A stretch of 64,000 nucleotides of DNA from Pseudomonas khavaziana (GTDB taxonomy: Bacteria; Pseudomonadota; Gammaproteobacteria; Pseudomonadales; Pseudomonadaceae). Below the pieces are notes generated by a model. The model did not search any database. It had not been told where the DNA came from and worked only from the letters and a program-made list of their open reading frames with translations. Numbering within the stretch: position 1 is the stretch's first letter; each line of letters starts with the position of its first letter. A program made the position numbers and the translations under genes. Shown here piece after piece: positions 1 through 8,108 of this stretch. The stretch is taken from NCBI RefSeq assembly GCF_019145205.1, contig NZ_JAHSTT010000010.1:1-64000 (forward strand), written 5' to 3'.

Positions 1-60
1 CGCTCCTACGGAACTGCTATCGGGGGCAAGTCGAATCGTCGCACCGCCCCTCCTACATTT
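1..60. repeat. REP-family repeat, right half only
   Basis: The window opens inside a REP-type repeat. The sequence GGGGGCAAGTCGAATCGTCG followed by CACCGCCCCTCC is the right arm of a hairpin pair. It belongs to the variant whose arm carries an extra GGTGCGACGA(T/C)TCGACTTGC segment, also seen complete at 60306-60424 and as the ends of the element at 31016-31614. The partner arm lies outside the window. Confidence 0.7.
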
Positions 61-75
61 GGAACATCATTCGGC

Positions 76-822
76 TCAGGGTTTGGCTTCGTTGCTGAAA
101 CTATCGACCGTCTTGATCAGCCCCTGCGCCGCCAACGCCACCAGCTCACCGCCTTTCTCCACTGTGGCAAGCGCCGGGTCCGAGCCCATGCGCCCATCGG
201 GGAAGCGTGCGCGGAAGTCCAGGGCTTCGCGAATCGGGCCGGTGTTGGCAATTTGCGGCGAGTACTCGGCCGACTTGATCGACTGCGGGTACGCCCACTG
301 TGTCACCGCAATCTCCGACGGCGTGGCGTGGCTGCCGTGGCCGACCGGGAATTGGCGGTGGGCCAGGTCCGTTACGCCTTCCAGATCCCACCAATTAACC
401 AGCTTCAGCGCGAAGCCGGCCGGGCGGCGGGCGAAGCTGGCTTCGGCGTACAGCTCGGAGAACGCTGCTTCGATTGTGGCGATATTGCCGCCGTGGCCGT
501 TCAAGAACAGGATCTTCTCGAAACCATGCCCGGCCAGCGAGCGCACCCAGTCGCCAATCGCGGCGATAAAGGTGGAAGGGCGCAGGGAGATGGTGCCGGG
601 GAAGCCCAGGTGATGTTGGGCCATGCCGATATTGAAGGTCGGGCCGATGAGGATGTCGGCGTTTTTCTGTGCCTCATGGGCGATGATCTCCGGGCACATC
701 CAGTCAGTGCCCAGCAGGCCGGTAGGGCCATGTTGTTCGTTGGAGCCGATGGGAATCACCACCGTGCGACTGCGTTCCAGAAACTGCCCGATTTCGATCC
801 AGGTGGAGGTGTGTAGAAGCAT
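76..822 (-). CDS. Creatininase-family amidohydrolase
   Basis: A 248-residue protein of the creatininase/creatinine amidohydrolase superfamily, whose members are metal-dependent hydrolases of cyclic or linear amides; the substrate here is unknown. Visible family motifs are GSNEQHGP near residues 26-33, an acidic GTD shortly after it, and FLNGHGGN near residue 107; together these hold the two-metal site. The length matches the family. An AGAGAG purine run precedes the ATG. There is no signal peptide, so it should be cytoplasmic. The neighbours do not form an obvious pathway, so creatinine itself is not implied. Confidence 0.85.
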   Translation of the reverse strand: MLLHTSTWIEIGQFLERSRTVVIPIGSNEQHGPTGLLGTDWMCPEIIAHEAQKNADILIGPTFNIGMAQHHLGFPGTISLRPSTFIAAIGDWVRSLAGHGFEKILFLNGHGGNIATIEAAFSELYAEASFARRPAGFALKLVNWWDLEGVTDLAHRQFPVGHGSHATPSEIAVTQWAYPQSIKSAEYSPQIANTGPIREALDFRARFPDGRMGSDPALATVEKGGELVALAAQGLIKTVDSFSNEAKP

Positions 823-852
823 GCGACGCTCTCTTTTATCTGTGGGGACAGG

Positions 853-1581
853 CTATCCGCCACGGATTGTACGACTACTCGCCACCTGTTGGGGTTTGCA
901 ATTGAGGTAGGTCGAAGACTTCAACCAGCGCTGGTCAGGGTACCAGGAGAACATGAACTGCCCACCCTTGAGCTTGTCCACTACCTGGCGCGCCACCTGT
1001 GGGCGCACCGCCGGACAACCCTGGCTGCGGCCTATGCGGCCTTCGCGCTTGCTCCACAAGGGGCTGACGTAGTCGGCGGCATGGATCACGATGGCACGGT
1101 CGCGTGCCAAGTCATTGAAGCCGGGTTCCAGGCCATCCATGCGCAGCGAATAGCCGTGGGTGCCGAGGTAGCTTTCCTGGGTGCGGAACAAGCCCAGGCT
1201 GGACTGGTGGCTGCCCTCGAGGTTGGAAAACTGGGTGGCGAAGTTTTCCCCGGACTTGGCTCCATGGGCCACCAGGTCACGCAGCACCAGAGTCTGTTTG
1301 CGCAAATCGAAGATCCACAGCCGACGAGCGGTCGAGGGCTGGGAGTAGTCAATAACCGCTAGGCGATCGGAACGTTCCTCGCCGTTATTGACCGCGCACT
1401 GCACCGCGCTCAAGGCGCTTTTCAGCACGGCGGGATTGAGTTCTGGAGCCGAGCGCGCCAGGCTGCTATACAAGGAAGGAGGGGCGCCATTGGCGGCGAG
1501 CGCAACGTTGCTCAGTAAAGCCAGGCTCCCGGTGATCAAGCCCACGGTGGTTATGCCGAGGCGGCGCATAAAAGTCAGCAT
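853..1581 (-). CDS. Secreted murein L,D-transpeptidase-like (YkuD_2) protein
   Basis: A 242-residue exported protein. The N-terminus (MRRLGITTVGLITGSLALLSN) is a signal peptide ending in ALA. The body is the murein L,D-transpeptidase catalytic-domain-like family. A histidine in IVIHAAD and the active-site cysteine in SQGCPAVRP form the expected His...Cys pair. A second ATG four codons in is an alternative start. It is divergent from another L,D-transpeptidase gene starting 40 bp away, so the two probably share a promoter region. The expected role is 3-3 cross-linking or trimming of peptidoglycan in the periplasm; the exact reaction is not determinable from sequence. Confidence 0.82.
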   Translation of the reverse strand: MLTFMRRLGITTVGLITGSLALLSNVALAANGAPPSLYSSLARSAPELNPAVLKSALSAVQCAVNNGEERSDRLAVIDYSQPSTARRLWIFDLRKQTLVLRDLVAHGAKSGENFATQFSNLEGSHQSSLGLFRTQESYLGTHGYSLRMDGLEPGFNDLARDRAIVIHAADYVSPLWSKREGRIGRSQGCPAVRPQVARQVVDKLKGGQFMFSWYPDQRWLKSSTYLNCKPQQVASSRTIRGG

Positions 1582-1621
1582 CTACAGTCGATCCCCAAGC
1601 TGTGGAGTGGAGCTCAGTCAA

Positions 1622-3223
1622 TTGTTCAAAAAACACGCATGTTACTTGAGCATTTGCCTGCTCGTTGCACCATTGGTCGCCATGGCCGATGCACCGCCGC
1701 TGGAGCCGTTGCCGGTGACCACGCCGGCGCCGATCGACCTGGCGCCCGTGCAACAGGCTTTGGCGCAATTGCCCAGCGTCTGCCCCCAGTTGGCTCCGCG
1801 GATTGACGCCACCGCGTTGGTGCGCCTGCAAGCCTTTTACCAACAGCAGGGCAATGCCTCGCTGTGGTCGGACGACGAGCCCCGCAAAGCCTTGCAAGCC
1901 CAGCTGCTGATGCTCGCCGACGACGGCCTGGATCCCACCCACTATAGCTTGCCCACGGTGGATGCTACGTCCAACGTGCTGTGCAGCGATATCGCGACCA
2001 GCCAGCAGTACCTGCAGGCCCTGCACGATTTGCATTACGGGCGCCTGCTGCAATCGCATTATGAACCGCTCTGGCATTCTCAACCGCCCACAACAGACCC
2101 GAACACTGCAGTATTGGCATTTGCCGCTACCGGCTTGCAGGACATGGTCAAGGCGTTCGACCAGGCGCGCCCCAGTGCGGATTTGTATCGCAGCCTGCGC
2201 AATGCCTATTCCAACGTGCGCCAACAGCCTTTACCGCACTGGGACGCGGTGGGCAGTGGCCCGTTATTACGCCCCGGCATGGAAGATCCGCGCGTGCCGG
2301 AACTGGCGCGGCGCCTGCACAGTGGCGGCTATCTGGCCAAGTTGCCCGGCGGCAATGGCAAGCAATACCAAGGTGAGTTGGTCAAGGCGGTGAAGGCGTT
2401 CCAGCTCAGCCACTCCTTGCAAGCCGACGGTGTGATCGGTGCGGGCACCGTGGCCGAACTCAATATCAGCCCGGCGGTGCGCCGTGAACAACTGCGCATC
2501 AACCTGGAACGTTTCCGCTGGCTGGCCCAGGACCTGGAGCCCGAAGGCGTCGTGGTCAATGTGGCGGCCGCGCAACTGAGCGTTTACCAGAGCGGTATCC
2601 CGGTGTGGCAAACCCGCCTGCAGGTCGGGCGCGCGGAACGCCAGACACCGTTGCTCAAGTCGCGCATCACACGGTTGACCCTCAACCCCACCTGGACCAT
2701 CCCGCCGACCATCATGCGCGAGGACAAGCTCCCGGCCATCCGCCTCAACCCCGAATACCTGCGCCAGCAAAACCTGCAGGTGCTCGACGCCGAAGGCCAC
2801 CCGCTGGCGCCCGAGCAAGTTGACTGGGCACGCCCCGGCAACATCCTGCTGCGCCAGCAGGCCGGCCCGCGTAACCCGCTGGGCAAGATCGTGATGCGTT
2901 TCCCCAACCCGTATTCTGTGTACCTGCACGACACCCCCAGCCAACCGCTGTTCACCAAGGGGCCGCGGGCGTTCAGTTCCGGCTGCGTGCGGGTCGAGCA
3001 GCCGCTGCTGTTGCGTGACCTGCTGGTGACCCCGGCCGAGCGCACCCGCACCGATGAATTGCTGGCCACCGGCGTGACCCATGAATTCAGGCTGGCCACG
3101 CCAGTGCCGGTGTTGTTGGGGTATTGGACCGTGGAGGTGGATCGCCAGGGGAGCCTGGTCTACGCGCCGGATATCTATGCATTTGATCCGGTGTTGATCA
3201 AGGCCATGGGGAGTGTGCTCTAG
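1622..3223 (+). CDS. L,D-transpeptidase of the YcbB (LdtD) type, TTG start
   Basis: A 533-residue periplasmic L,D-transpeptidase. I place the start at a TTG because it gives a clean signal peptide (FKKHACYLSICLLVAPLVAMADA) and has GGAGTGGAG upstream; the open frame reaches back to 1388 but that part antisenses the divergent gene and reads as non-protein. Order: signal peptide, an N-terminal scaffold domain, a PG_binding_1 segment (around the AVKAFQLSHSLQADGVIG stretch), then a YkuD catalytic domain with His436 (LHDTPS) and Cys455 (FSSGCVRV). This family forms meso-Dap to meso-Dap cross-links and is linked to beta-lactam tolerance. A REPIN follows the stop. Confidence 0.88.
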   Translation: MFKKHACYLSICLLVAPLVAMADAPPLEPLPVTTPAPIDLAPVQQALAQLPSVCPQLAPRIDATALVRLQAFYQQQGNASLWSDDEPRKALQAQLLMLADDGLDPTHYSLPTVDATSNVLCSDIATSQQYLQALHDLHYGRLLQSHYEPLWHSQPPTTDPNTAVLAFAATGLQDMVKAFDQARPSADLYRSLRNAYSNVRQQPLPHWDAVGSGPLLRPGMEDPRVPELARRLHSGGYLAKLPGGNGKQYQGELVKAVKAFQLSHSLQADGVIGAGTVAELNISPAVRREQLRINLERFRWLAQDLEPEGVVVNVAAAQLSVYQSGIPVWQTRLQVGRAERQTPLLKSRITRLTLNPTWTIPPTIMREDKLPAIRLNPEYLRQQNLQVLDAEGHPLAPEQVDWARPGNILLRQQAGPRNPLGKIVMRFPNPYSVYLHDTPSQPLFTKGPRAFSSGCVRVEQPLLLRDLLVTPAERTRTDELLATGVTHEFRLATPVPVLLGYWTVEVDRQGSLVYAPDIYAFDPVLIKAMGSVL

Positions 3224-3232
3224 GCAGAATGT

Positions 3233-3328
3233 TGGAGCGAGCTTGCTCGCGAAAACGTCAACGATAACGCGTTTCTCCTGAATAAACGCGGCGCCTATGG
3301 GTTTTTCGCGAGCAAGCTCGCTCCTACA
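3233..3328. repeat. REPIN (GGAGCGAGCTTGCTCGCG type)
   Basis: Two inverted copies of the GGAGCGAGCTTGCTCGCGAAAA unit, arms at about 3234-3255 and 3305-3328, separated by roughly 50 bp. It sits between convergent genes. The same family recurs at 9535-9634 with similar loop words (GATAACGCG, CCTATGGGTTTTTCGC), showing that whole pairs, not only arms, were copied. Confidence 0.88.
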
Positions 3329-3346
3329 AGTGCCCTAAGCGGGTTC

Positions 3347-4738
3347 TCAGTCAGGTATCAATTGCTGGCGGCACTCCAGTACAAGCCGGGCACCGCCCAG
3401 TTCGCTGGTGCCGACGTCGAGCTTGAAGCCGTGCAAGTTGATGATCGCCGCCACAATCGACAGCCCCAAGCCAAAACCACCTTGTTGATCGTTTTCATCC
3501 ACCCGATAGAAACGCTGGAATACCGAAGCGCGTTCAGCCGCCGGAATTCCGGGTCCCGAGTCGAGCACTTCAATGCGGGTGCTGCCCATATCATTGACCG
3601 CCCGCAGGATGACCTTGCCATTGGGCGGGGTGAACTTGATCGAGTTGCTCAACAGGTTGGCCAAGGCTTCAAACAACAGCGCGCGGTCGCCGGTCACCCA
3701 CGGCAGTGATTCGGGCGCCTGCAGCACCAGTTCCATTTCACCTTCTTCAGCCAGGGGCAAATAGAAGTCGTGCAATTCGCGCAGCAACGGCAACGGGTCG
3801 AGTACCAGGAAACCCGAGCGGCGCTGGTGGTCCTCAAGTTCCGAAATGCGCAGCAGCCCGCGAAAGCGCGCCATCAGCGTGTCGGTTTCGGCTATCGCAT
3901 CATCGAGTTTTACCGCGTGGGCGGAGTCTTCCTCGGCTTGCTGTTTGATGCGGTAAAGCTGTGCACGCAGACGTGTGAGCGGGGTACGCAAGTCGTGGGC
4001 GATGGCGTCGCACACACCCTTGACCTCGTTCATCAGTTTCTCGATGCGGTCGAGCATGGCGTTGACGATGGCGGCGAGCATGTCCAACTCGTCACGGCGG
4101 TTGGACAGCGGCAAGCGGTGCGTCAGGTCGCCGGCGACGATGGCTTCGGCGCTGGCCTGGATCCCGCGGATCCGCCGCAGCGGGCGACGGCGCAGCAGGT
4201 GCCAGCCGGCAGCGCCAGGGATGATGGTCAACGATAGGGCCCACAGCAAGGCGTGCCAGATGATCCGGGTCACGCCGAACAGCGAACCGTTGGCGCGCAC
4301 CAGCACCAGCCAGCGCCCGTCGCCGGTGCGGGTAGCCACGGCGTCGCAGCTGTCCTTGGGCAGTTTCGGGTCGTCGGATTCGACGCAATTGGCCAGCGCA
4401 TGGATCTTGCCATCCAGAGGCAGATCGGCCGGCACCTTACGGATTGGCCCGCTCAGGGGGCGAAATTGCTCATCGAACAGACCATAGGCGTCCACGCCCT
4501 TCATGTCGAAGGTCATGCTGGTGGTCAGGGCCTCCACCAGTTCTTCGCCGTCGAAGCGCTGGAATAAATGCTGGCGCTGCAGCAGGGAGTGGCGCGACAA
4601 ATCGCCCAGGTAACCTGATACCTCGTAGTACAGCACCCCCATGAGGATGCAGCTCCAGGCCACGAACAACGAACTGTACAGCGCCAGCAAGCGGCTGCTG
4701 GAAGAGCGCCAGCCCTTAGAGGGGTTCAGCAATGACAT
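3347..4738 (-). CDS. Sensor histidine kinase
   Basis: A 463-residue inner-membrane histidine kinase paired with the response regulator whose 3' end it overlaps by 23 bp. Order: TM1 about residues 17-40, a periplasmic loop of about 115 residues with two cysteines (Cys118, Cys131), TM2 about 158-180, HAMP, dimerisation/phosphoacceptor box with His248 (AIAHDLRTP), and an HATPase domain with N (ANLLSNSIKF), G1 (DSGPGIP) and G2 (GGFGLGLS) boxes. The translational overlap implies co-expression. The signal is unknown; two loop cysteines could form a disulfide. No specific named kinase is recognised. Confidence 0.9.
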   Translation of the reverse strand: MSLLNPSKGWRSSSSRLLALYSSLFVAWSCILMGVLYYEVSGYLGDLSRHSLLQRQHLFQRFDGEELVEALTTSMTFDMKGVDAYGLFDEQFRPLSGPIRKVPADLPLDGKIHALANCVESDDPKLPKDSCDAVATRTGDGRWLVLVRANGSLFGVTRIIWHALLWALSLTIIPGAAGWHLLRRRPLRRIRGIQASAEAIVAGDLTHRLPLSNRRDELDMLAAIVNAMLDRIEKLMNEVKGVCDAIAHDLRTPLTRLRAQLYRIKQQAEEDSAHAVKLDDAIAETDTLMARFRGLLRISELEDHQRRSGFLVLDPLPLLRELHDFYLPLAEEGEMELVLQAPESLPWVTGDRALLFEALANLLSNSIKFTPPNGKVILRAVNDMGSTRIEVLDSGPGIPAAERASVFQRFYRVDENDQQGGFGLGLSIVAAIINLHGFKLDVGTSELGGARLVLECRQQLIPD

Positions 4739-5399
4739 AACCGGAACCTCGTACCGTGCGGATCAACGGCGTAAGGCCCGGTGGGTCGATCTTTTTGCGC
4801 AGGCGACCGATGTGCACATCGATCAGGTTGGTGCCTGGGTCGAAGTGATAACCCCAGACTTCTTCGAAGATCATCATTCGCGAGAGAATCTGCCCGGTGT
4901 TGCGCATCAGGAATTCCAGCAGCTTGTATTCGGTAGGCAACAGGGTCAGCGGTTGCTCGGCACGGCTGGCTTCGCGGCTGATCAGGTTCAGTTCCAGGTC
5001 GGCCACGCGCAGGGCGGTCTCGAACTCCTTGACCGTGCTTTTGCGCCGCAGCAGCACTTCGACGCGGGCGGCCATTTCGTCGGAGGCGAAAGGTTTGGTC
5101 AGGTAGTCATCGCCCCCGGCACGCAGGCCGCGTACGCGCTCGTCGACATCAGAGAGCGCGCTGATCATCAGGATCGGCGTCGACACGCCGATGGTGCGCA
5201 GGGTGGTGACGATGGCCAGGCCATCCAGTTCGGGCAACATGCGGTCAAGGGTGATCAGGTCATAATCACCACTGACGGCACGGACCAGGCCTTCGCGGCC
5301 ATTGTCCACCCAATCTACGTCCAGTCCATGGCTACTCAGCTCGGCGACAATCTCGCGGGCCGTTACGGCGTCATCCTCGATGGTCAAAATGCGGGTCAT
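4716..5399 (-). CDS. OmpR-family response regulator
   Basis: A 227-residue DNA-binding response regulator. The receiver domain has the acidic pair Asp9/Asp10, phosphoacceptor Asp52 (LITLDRMLP) and the conserved lysine in YLTKPF. The C-terminal winged helix carries the family motifs LLPTEYKLLEFLM and VHIGRLRKKID...IRTVRGSGYVI. It is the promoter-proximal gene of a two-gene operon with the kinase. Targets are not visible; no regulated gene lies immediately adjacent except possibly the divergent region at 5400-5790. Confidence 0.92.
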   Translation of the reverse strand: MTRILTIEDDAVTAREIVAELSSHGLDVDWVDNGREGLVRAVSGDYDLITLDRMLPELDGLAIVTTLRTIGVSTPILMISALSDVDERVRGLRAGGDDYLTKPFASDEMAARVEVLLRRKSTVKEFETALRVADLELNLISREASRAEQPLTLLPTEYKLLEFLMRNTGQILSRMMIFEEVWGYHFDPGTNLIDVHIGRLRKKIDPPGLTPLIRTVRGSGYVIAEPL

Positions 5400-5521
5400 A
5401 GGATTACCTGGTGAGCGTTCACACTAGAAGTGCGGGTATTTTGCCAAGAAGTTGCTGAATGTTTCCTAAATAAAACTTCATCTAGGCAGCCGTCACCTGT
5501 TCGTGACTGGCACGGATCCAA

Positions 5522-5610
5522 TGTGGGAGGGGGCTTGCTCCCGATAGCGGTCTGTCAGGACAAGTTTTATAGCCTGGCACACCGCTATCGGGAGCAAGCC
5601 CCCTCCCACA
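5522..5610. repeat. REPIN (GGGAGGGGGCTTGCTCCC type)
   Basis: Inverted pair: left arm from TGTGGGAGGGGGCTTGCTCC, right arm the reverse complement ending CCCTCCCACA, with a variable centre of about 30 bp. It lies in the 391-bp spacer between the response regulator and the next gene. The rest of that spacer is AT-rich and holds the promoter of the downstream gene. Confidence 0.9.
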
Positions 5611-5721
5611 GGGAATGCATAACGCCCGCCTGCAACAGACAGTTCTTGCAACTTGCATGGTTTGAATAAGTTCAATCTTCCTAACTCTTTGAAATGTAAA
5701 GATTTTAATTTTATACGCGAC

Positions 5722-5737
5722 TGGCATGGTGCCTGCA
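5722..5737 (+). promoter_or_regulatory. Possible sigma-54 (-24/-12) promoter
   Basis: TGGCATGGTGCCTGCA has GG and GC dinucleotides exactly 10 bp apart and resembles the TGGCAC-N5-TTGCA consensus with two deviations. It would start transcription about 43 bp before the ATG at 5791. No activator (enhancer) site was recognised, so this is a weak call. Confidence 0.3.
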
Positions 5738-5790
5738 CTGTCCCTTTTGAGACTTGTAACACTATTTTTCATGCCTGGAGCAAAACAACA

Positions 5791-6696
5791 ATGATCACAT
5801 CCTCATCCACGCTGCAAGAGTCAAGCACGCTCTCCGGGGTTTCCTGGGGGGCGATCTTCGCCGGGGCCGCTGCGGCGGCTGCCTTGTCATTGATACTGGT
5901 GCTGCTGGGCTTCGGCCTGGGCTTTTCGGCGGTTTCGCCGTGGGCCGATAGTGGCATCAGTGCCAAGGGCCTTGGCATTTCCACGATTGTCTGGCTGGCC
6001 TTTACCCAGATTGTTGCGTCGGGCCTAGGCGGCTACATCGCCGGTCGGTTGCGGGTAAAGTGGGCCAATATGCATGGCGATGAGGTGTACTTTCGCGATA
6101 CCGCCCATGGCTTCCTGGCCTGGGCAGTGGCGACACTGATCACCGCGATGTTGGTGGTCGGCTCCGTCAGCAGCGTCGTCAGCGGTGGTGTGCAAGCCGG
6201 TGCCAGCGTCGCGTCGGGCGCCGCCAGTGGCATGACCCAAGCGGCCGGCAGCGCAGCACAGGGTGCCGACAGCGGTGACTTCGGCTACTACGTCGACAGC
6301 CTGTTCCGCGATGACCGCCCAGCCGCAGTCAGCGATGACGCCGCTCACGCCGTGGTCGGTCGCATTTTCGCCCGCACCCTGAGCAACGACGGCCAACTGG
6401 CAGCCGAAGACCGTGCCTACCTGGCCCAGTTGATCAGCCAGCGCACCAACCTCAGCCAGGCCGATGCCGAAGCGCGTATCGACAAAGTCTACGGCGATGC
6501 CCGTAAAGCCATCGAAGACGCCAAGCTCAAGGCCAAGCAAGCCGCTGATACCGCTGCGAAAGTCGCTGCCTATACCTCGCTGTGGACCTTCGTGGCGTTG
6601 TTGATCGGTGCGTTCTTTGCCAGCTTCGCCGCTACCTTCGGCGGCCGCCGTCGGGATGCCGTGGTGTATGTCGAAACCGAAAACTACGTTCGTTAA
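5791..6696 (+). CDS. Glycine/alanine-rich inner-membrane protein of unknown function
   Basis: A 301-residue protein; the ATG is chosen for the CTGGAG run 12 bp upstream and because the sequence only looks protein-like from here. Hydrophobic helices lie at about residues 20-45, 65-85, 115-140 and 265-290. The second half of the protein is a hydrophilic alpha-helical stretch rich in Ala/Lys/Asp between the third and fourth helices. The opening SGVSWGAIFAGAAAAAAL is typical of a family labelled 'PhnA-like' in some Pseudomonas genomes, but no phosphonate function can be inferred. A 24-residue membrane peptide follows 30 bp later with its own strong ribosome site. Confidence 0.75.
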   Translation: MITSSSTLQESSTLSGVSWGAIFAGAAAAAALSLILVLLGFGLGFSAVSPWADSGISAKGLGISTIVWLAFTQIVASGLGGYIAGRLRVKWANMHGDEVYFRDTAHGFLAWAVATLITAMLVVGSVSSVVSGGVQAGASVASGAASGMTQAAGSAAQGADSGDFGYYVDSLFRDDRPAAVSDDAAHAVVGRIFARTLSNDGQLAAEDRAYLAQLISQRTNLSQADAEARIDKVYGDARKAIEDAKLKAKQAADTAAKVAAYTSLWTFVALLIGAFFASFAATFGGRRRDAVVYVETENYVR

Positions 6697-6726
6697 TTCA
6701 AGGCCCGTTCACTTAAGGAGAATATG

Positions 6727-6801
6727 ATGCGCTCATTATTGCTGTGGTTCCTCGGCGTGCCGATTCCGCTGATCATCCTGATCGCGATCTTCATGCACTA
6801 A
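6727..6801 (+). CDS. Tiny single-span membrane peptide
   Basis: A 24-residue peptide, MRSLLLWFLGVPIPLIILIAIFMH, is encoded behind a consensus AAGGAG (6715-6720) at ideal spacing; an ATG one codon earlier is possible. It is almost entirely hydrophobic and would be a single membrane helix with a positive N-terminus. It follows the 301-residue membrane protein by 30 bp and precedes a perfect hairpin, so the two form a likely bicistronic unit. Its stop overlaps the 3' end of the convergent exporter gene by 4 bp. Function unknown. Confidence 0.6.
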   Translation: MRSLLLWFLGVPIPLIILIAIFMH

Positions 6802-8033
6802 ACCCGAGCCCGGCTCGGTGAAGGGCGGGAGGGACTTTGTTCCCTCCCACTTTGCGTTTTGCGCAGGATCAGCCAGCTTGTGACCAGTAATGCACTGGCA
6901 AGCGAGGTCATGATCACCAACGGCTGTGAAGTACCGTCCGACAGCAGTCCGGTGGCCCAACTGCTCAGCGCCGTGACAAACATCTGGATGAAAAAGAACA
7001 GCCCCGACGCCGTGCCGGCAATTGCCCCATACGGCTGCAACACAGACAGCTGGCAAGCAGGCATCGTCAGGCCCACCGACACCATGATCACCACCATCGG
7101 CACCACAATGGCCAGCCACGCCTGTGGCAGCAGTGCCGTGGCCAGCGCGAGCAAGATGCTGCCCAGCACATTCAAGCCGATGGCCACGCTGATCAGGCGG
7201 TCGGCTCCGATCCGCTGCACCAGGCGCCGGAACAGGTTGGCACCGAGCATATAGCCACTGATTGTCGCGGCAAACACCAGGGCGTAGGCGCTCGGCGACA
7301 AATCGAAGCCTCGTTGCAGCAATGCCGAAGACTCGCTGATGAACGGAAAGTACGTGCTGTACGCACAGCCGATCGCCAAGGCATAACGCAGGAAGTAGTG
7401 GTCGCGCAGCAATTGGCTATAGGTGCGCAGCAAGTGGCCTGGCGGCGCAGCGGCCAATTGCGGCGGGCGAGTTTCAGGCAGGCGGCGCTGGACCATTACG
7501 CAGAGCACGCAACCGATCACCCCGAGCAATACAAACAAGCCACGCCAGCCCAAAAGCGGCAATAACAGGCTGCCGAGCACCGGCGCGGCCATGGGCGATA
7601 CGGCCATCGCCATGGAGATCAACCCCAGCAGGCGCGCCTGCTCATCGCGGTCAAAATAATCGCGCACGATCACTCGGCCAATCACCGTGGTGCAGCACCC
7701 GCCAAGCGCCTGGAACAGCCGCGCAATGACCAGCACGCCGAGGCTATCGGCCAGGGCGCAGGTCACTGTCGCCAGCACATACAGCATCAACCCGGCCAAC
7801 AGCACCGGGCGTCGGCCGAAGCGGTCGGTGAGCGGGCCGCTGACCAGCAGGGAAATCGCCGAGCCGAGGGTGTACAGGGTCAGGACCAGTTGCAACTGGC
7901 TGTCCGAGGTGTGGAAGTAGTCGGCCATGGCGGGCAGGGCGGGCAAATGCAAATCCAGGGTGAGGCGCGGCAGGCCCACCAGGACCGTCAGCAACGTCAG
8001 CCAGAACCAGGGAGCGAGAAGGCGTTGAGTCAT
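6798..8033 (-). CDS. Bcr/CflA-family drug-resistance MFS transporter
   Basis: A 411-residue, 12-helix major facilitator. The open frame begins at a TTG six codons earlier but the ATG (MTQRLLAPWFW) is a more natural start. Visible motifs are the N-terminal LPALPAMADYF typical of Bcr/CflA exporters, motif A in GPLTDRFGRRPVLL, and the paired six-helix halves. Members export bicyclomycin, sulfonamides or chloramphenicol; the substrate here is unknown. The gene is divergent from a MocR regulator 75 bp away, which is the obvious candidate regulator. A hairpin lies inside its last codons. Confidence 0.88.
   Translation of the reverse strand: MTQRLLAPWFWLTLLTVLVGLPRLTLDLHLPALPAMADYFHTSDSQLQLVLTLYTLGSAISLLVSGPLTDRFGRRPVLLAGLMLYVLATVTCALADSLGVLVIARLFQALGGCCTTVIGRVIVRDYFDRDEQARLLGLISMAMAVSPMAAPVLGSLLLPLLGWRGLFVLLGVIGCVLCVMVQRRLPETRPPQLAAAPPGHLLRTYSQLLRDHYFLRYALAIGCAYSTYFPFISESSALLQRGFDLSPSAYALVFAATISGYMLGANLFRRLVQRIGADRLISVAIGLNVLGSILLALATALLPQAWLAIVVPMVVIMVSVGLTMPACQLSVLQPYGAIAGTASGLFFFIQMFVTALSSWATGLLSDGTSQPLVIMTSLASALLVTSWLILRKTQSGREQSPSRPSPSRARV
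6827..6848 (+). terminator. Perfect hairpin after the 24-residue peptide gene
   Basis: GGGAGGGA, loop CTTTGT, TCCCTCCC: an 8-bp perfect stem 25 bp after the small gene's stop, with a T-rich tail (ACTTTGCGTTTT). It lies within the convergent exporter's 3' coding end, so it may serve the small-peptide transcript. The T tract is imperfect. Confidence 0.55.
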
Positions 8034-8108
8034 GGGCGGGTTTCTTCGCAATGGGTCGAGCCCGGACTCTAGCGACTTTGTGGTTTAATCCTCAGTACCA
8101 CTTATGCC

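Noticed and set aside
1388..1621. N-terminal extension of the YcbB-type L,D-transpeptidase
   Set aside because: It lies antisense to the start of the divergent gene and lacks a ribosome site, whereas the TTG at 1622 gives a signal peptide behind GGAGTGGAG.
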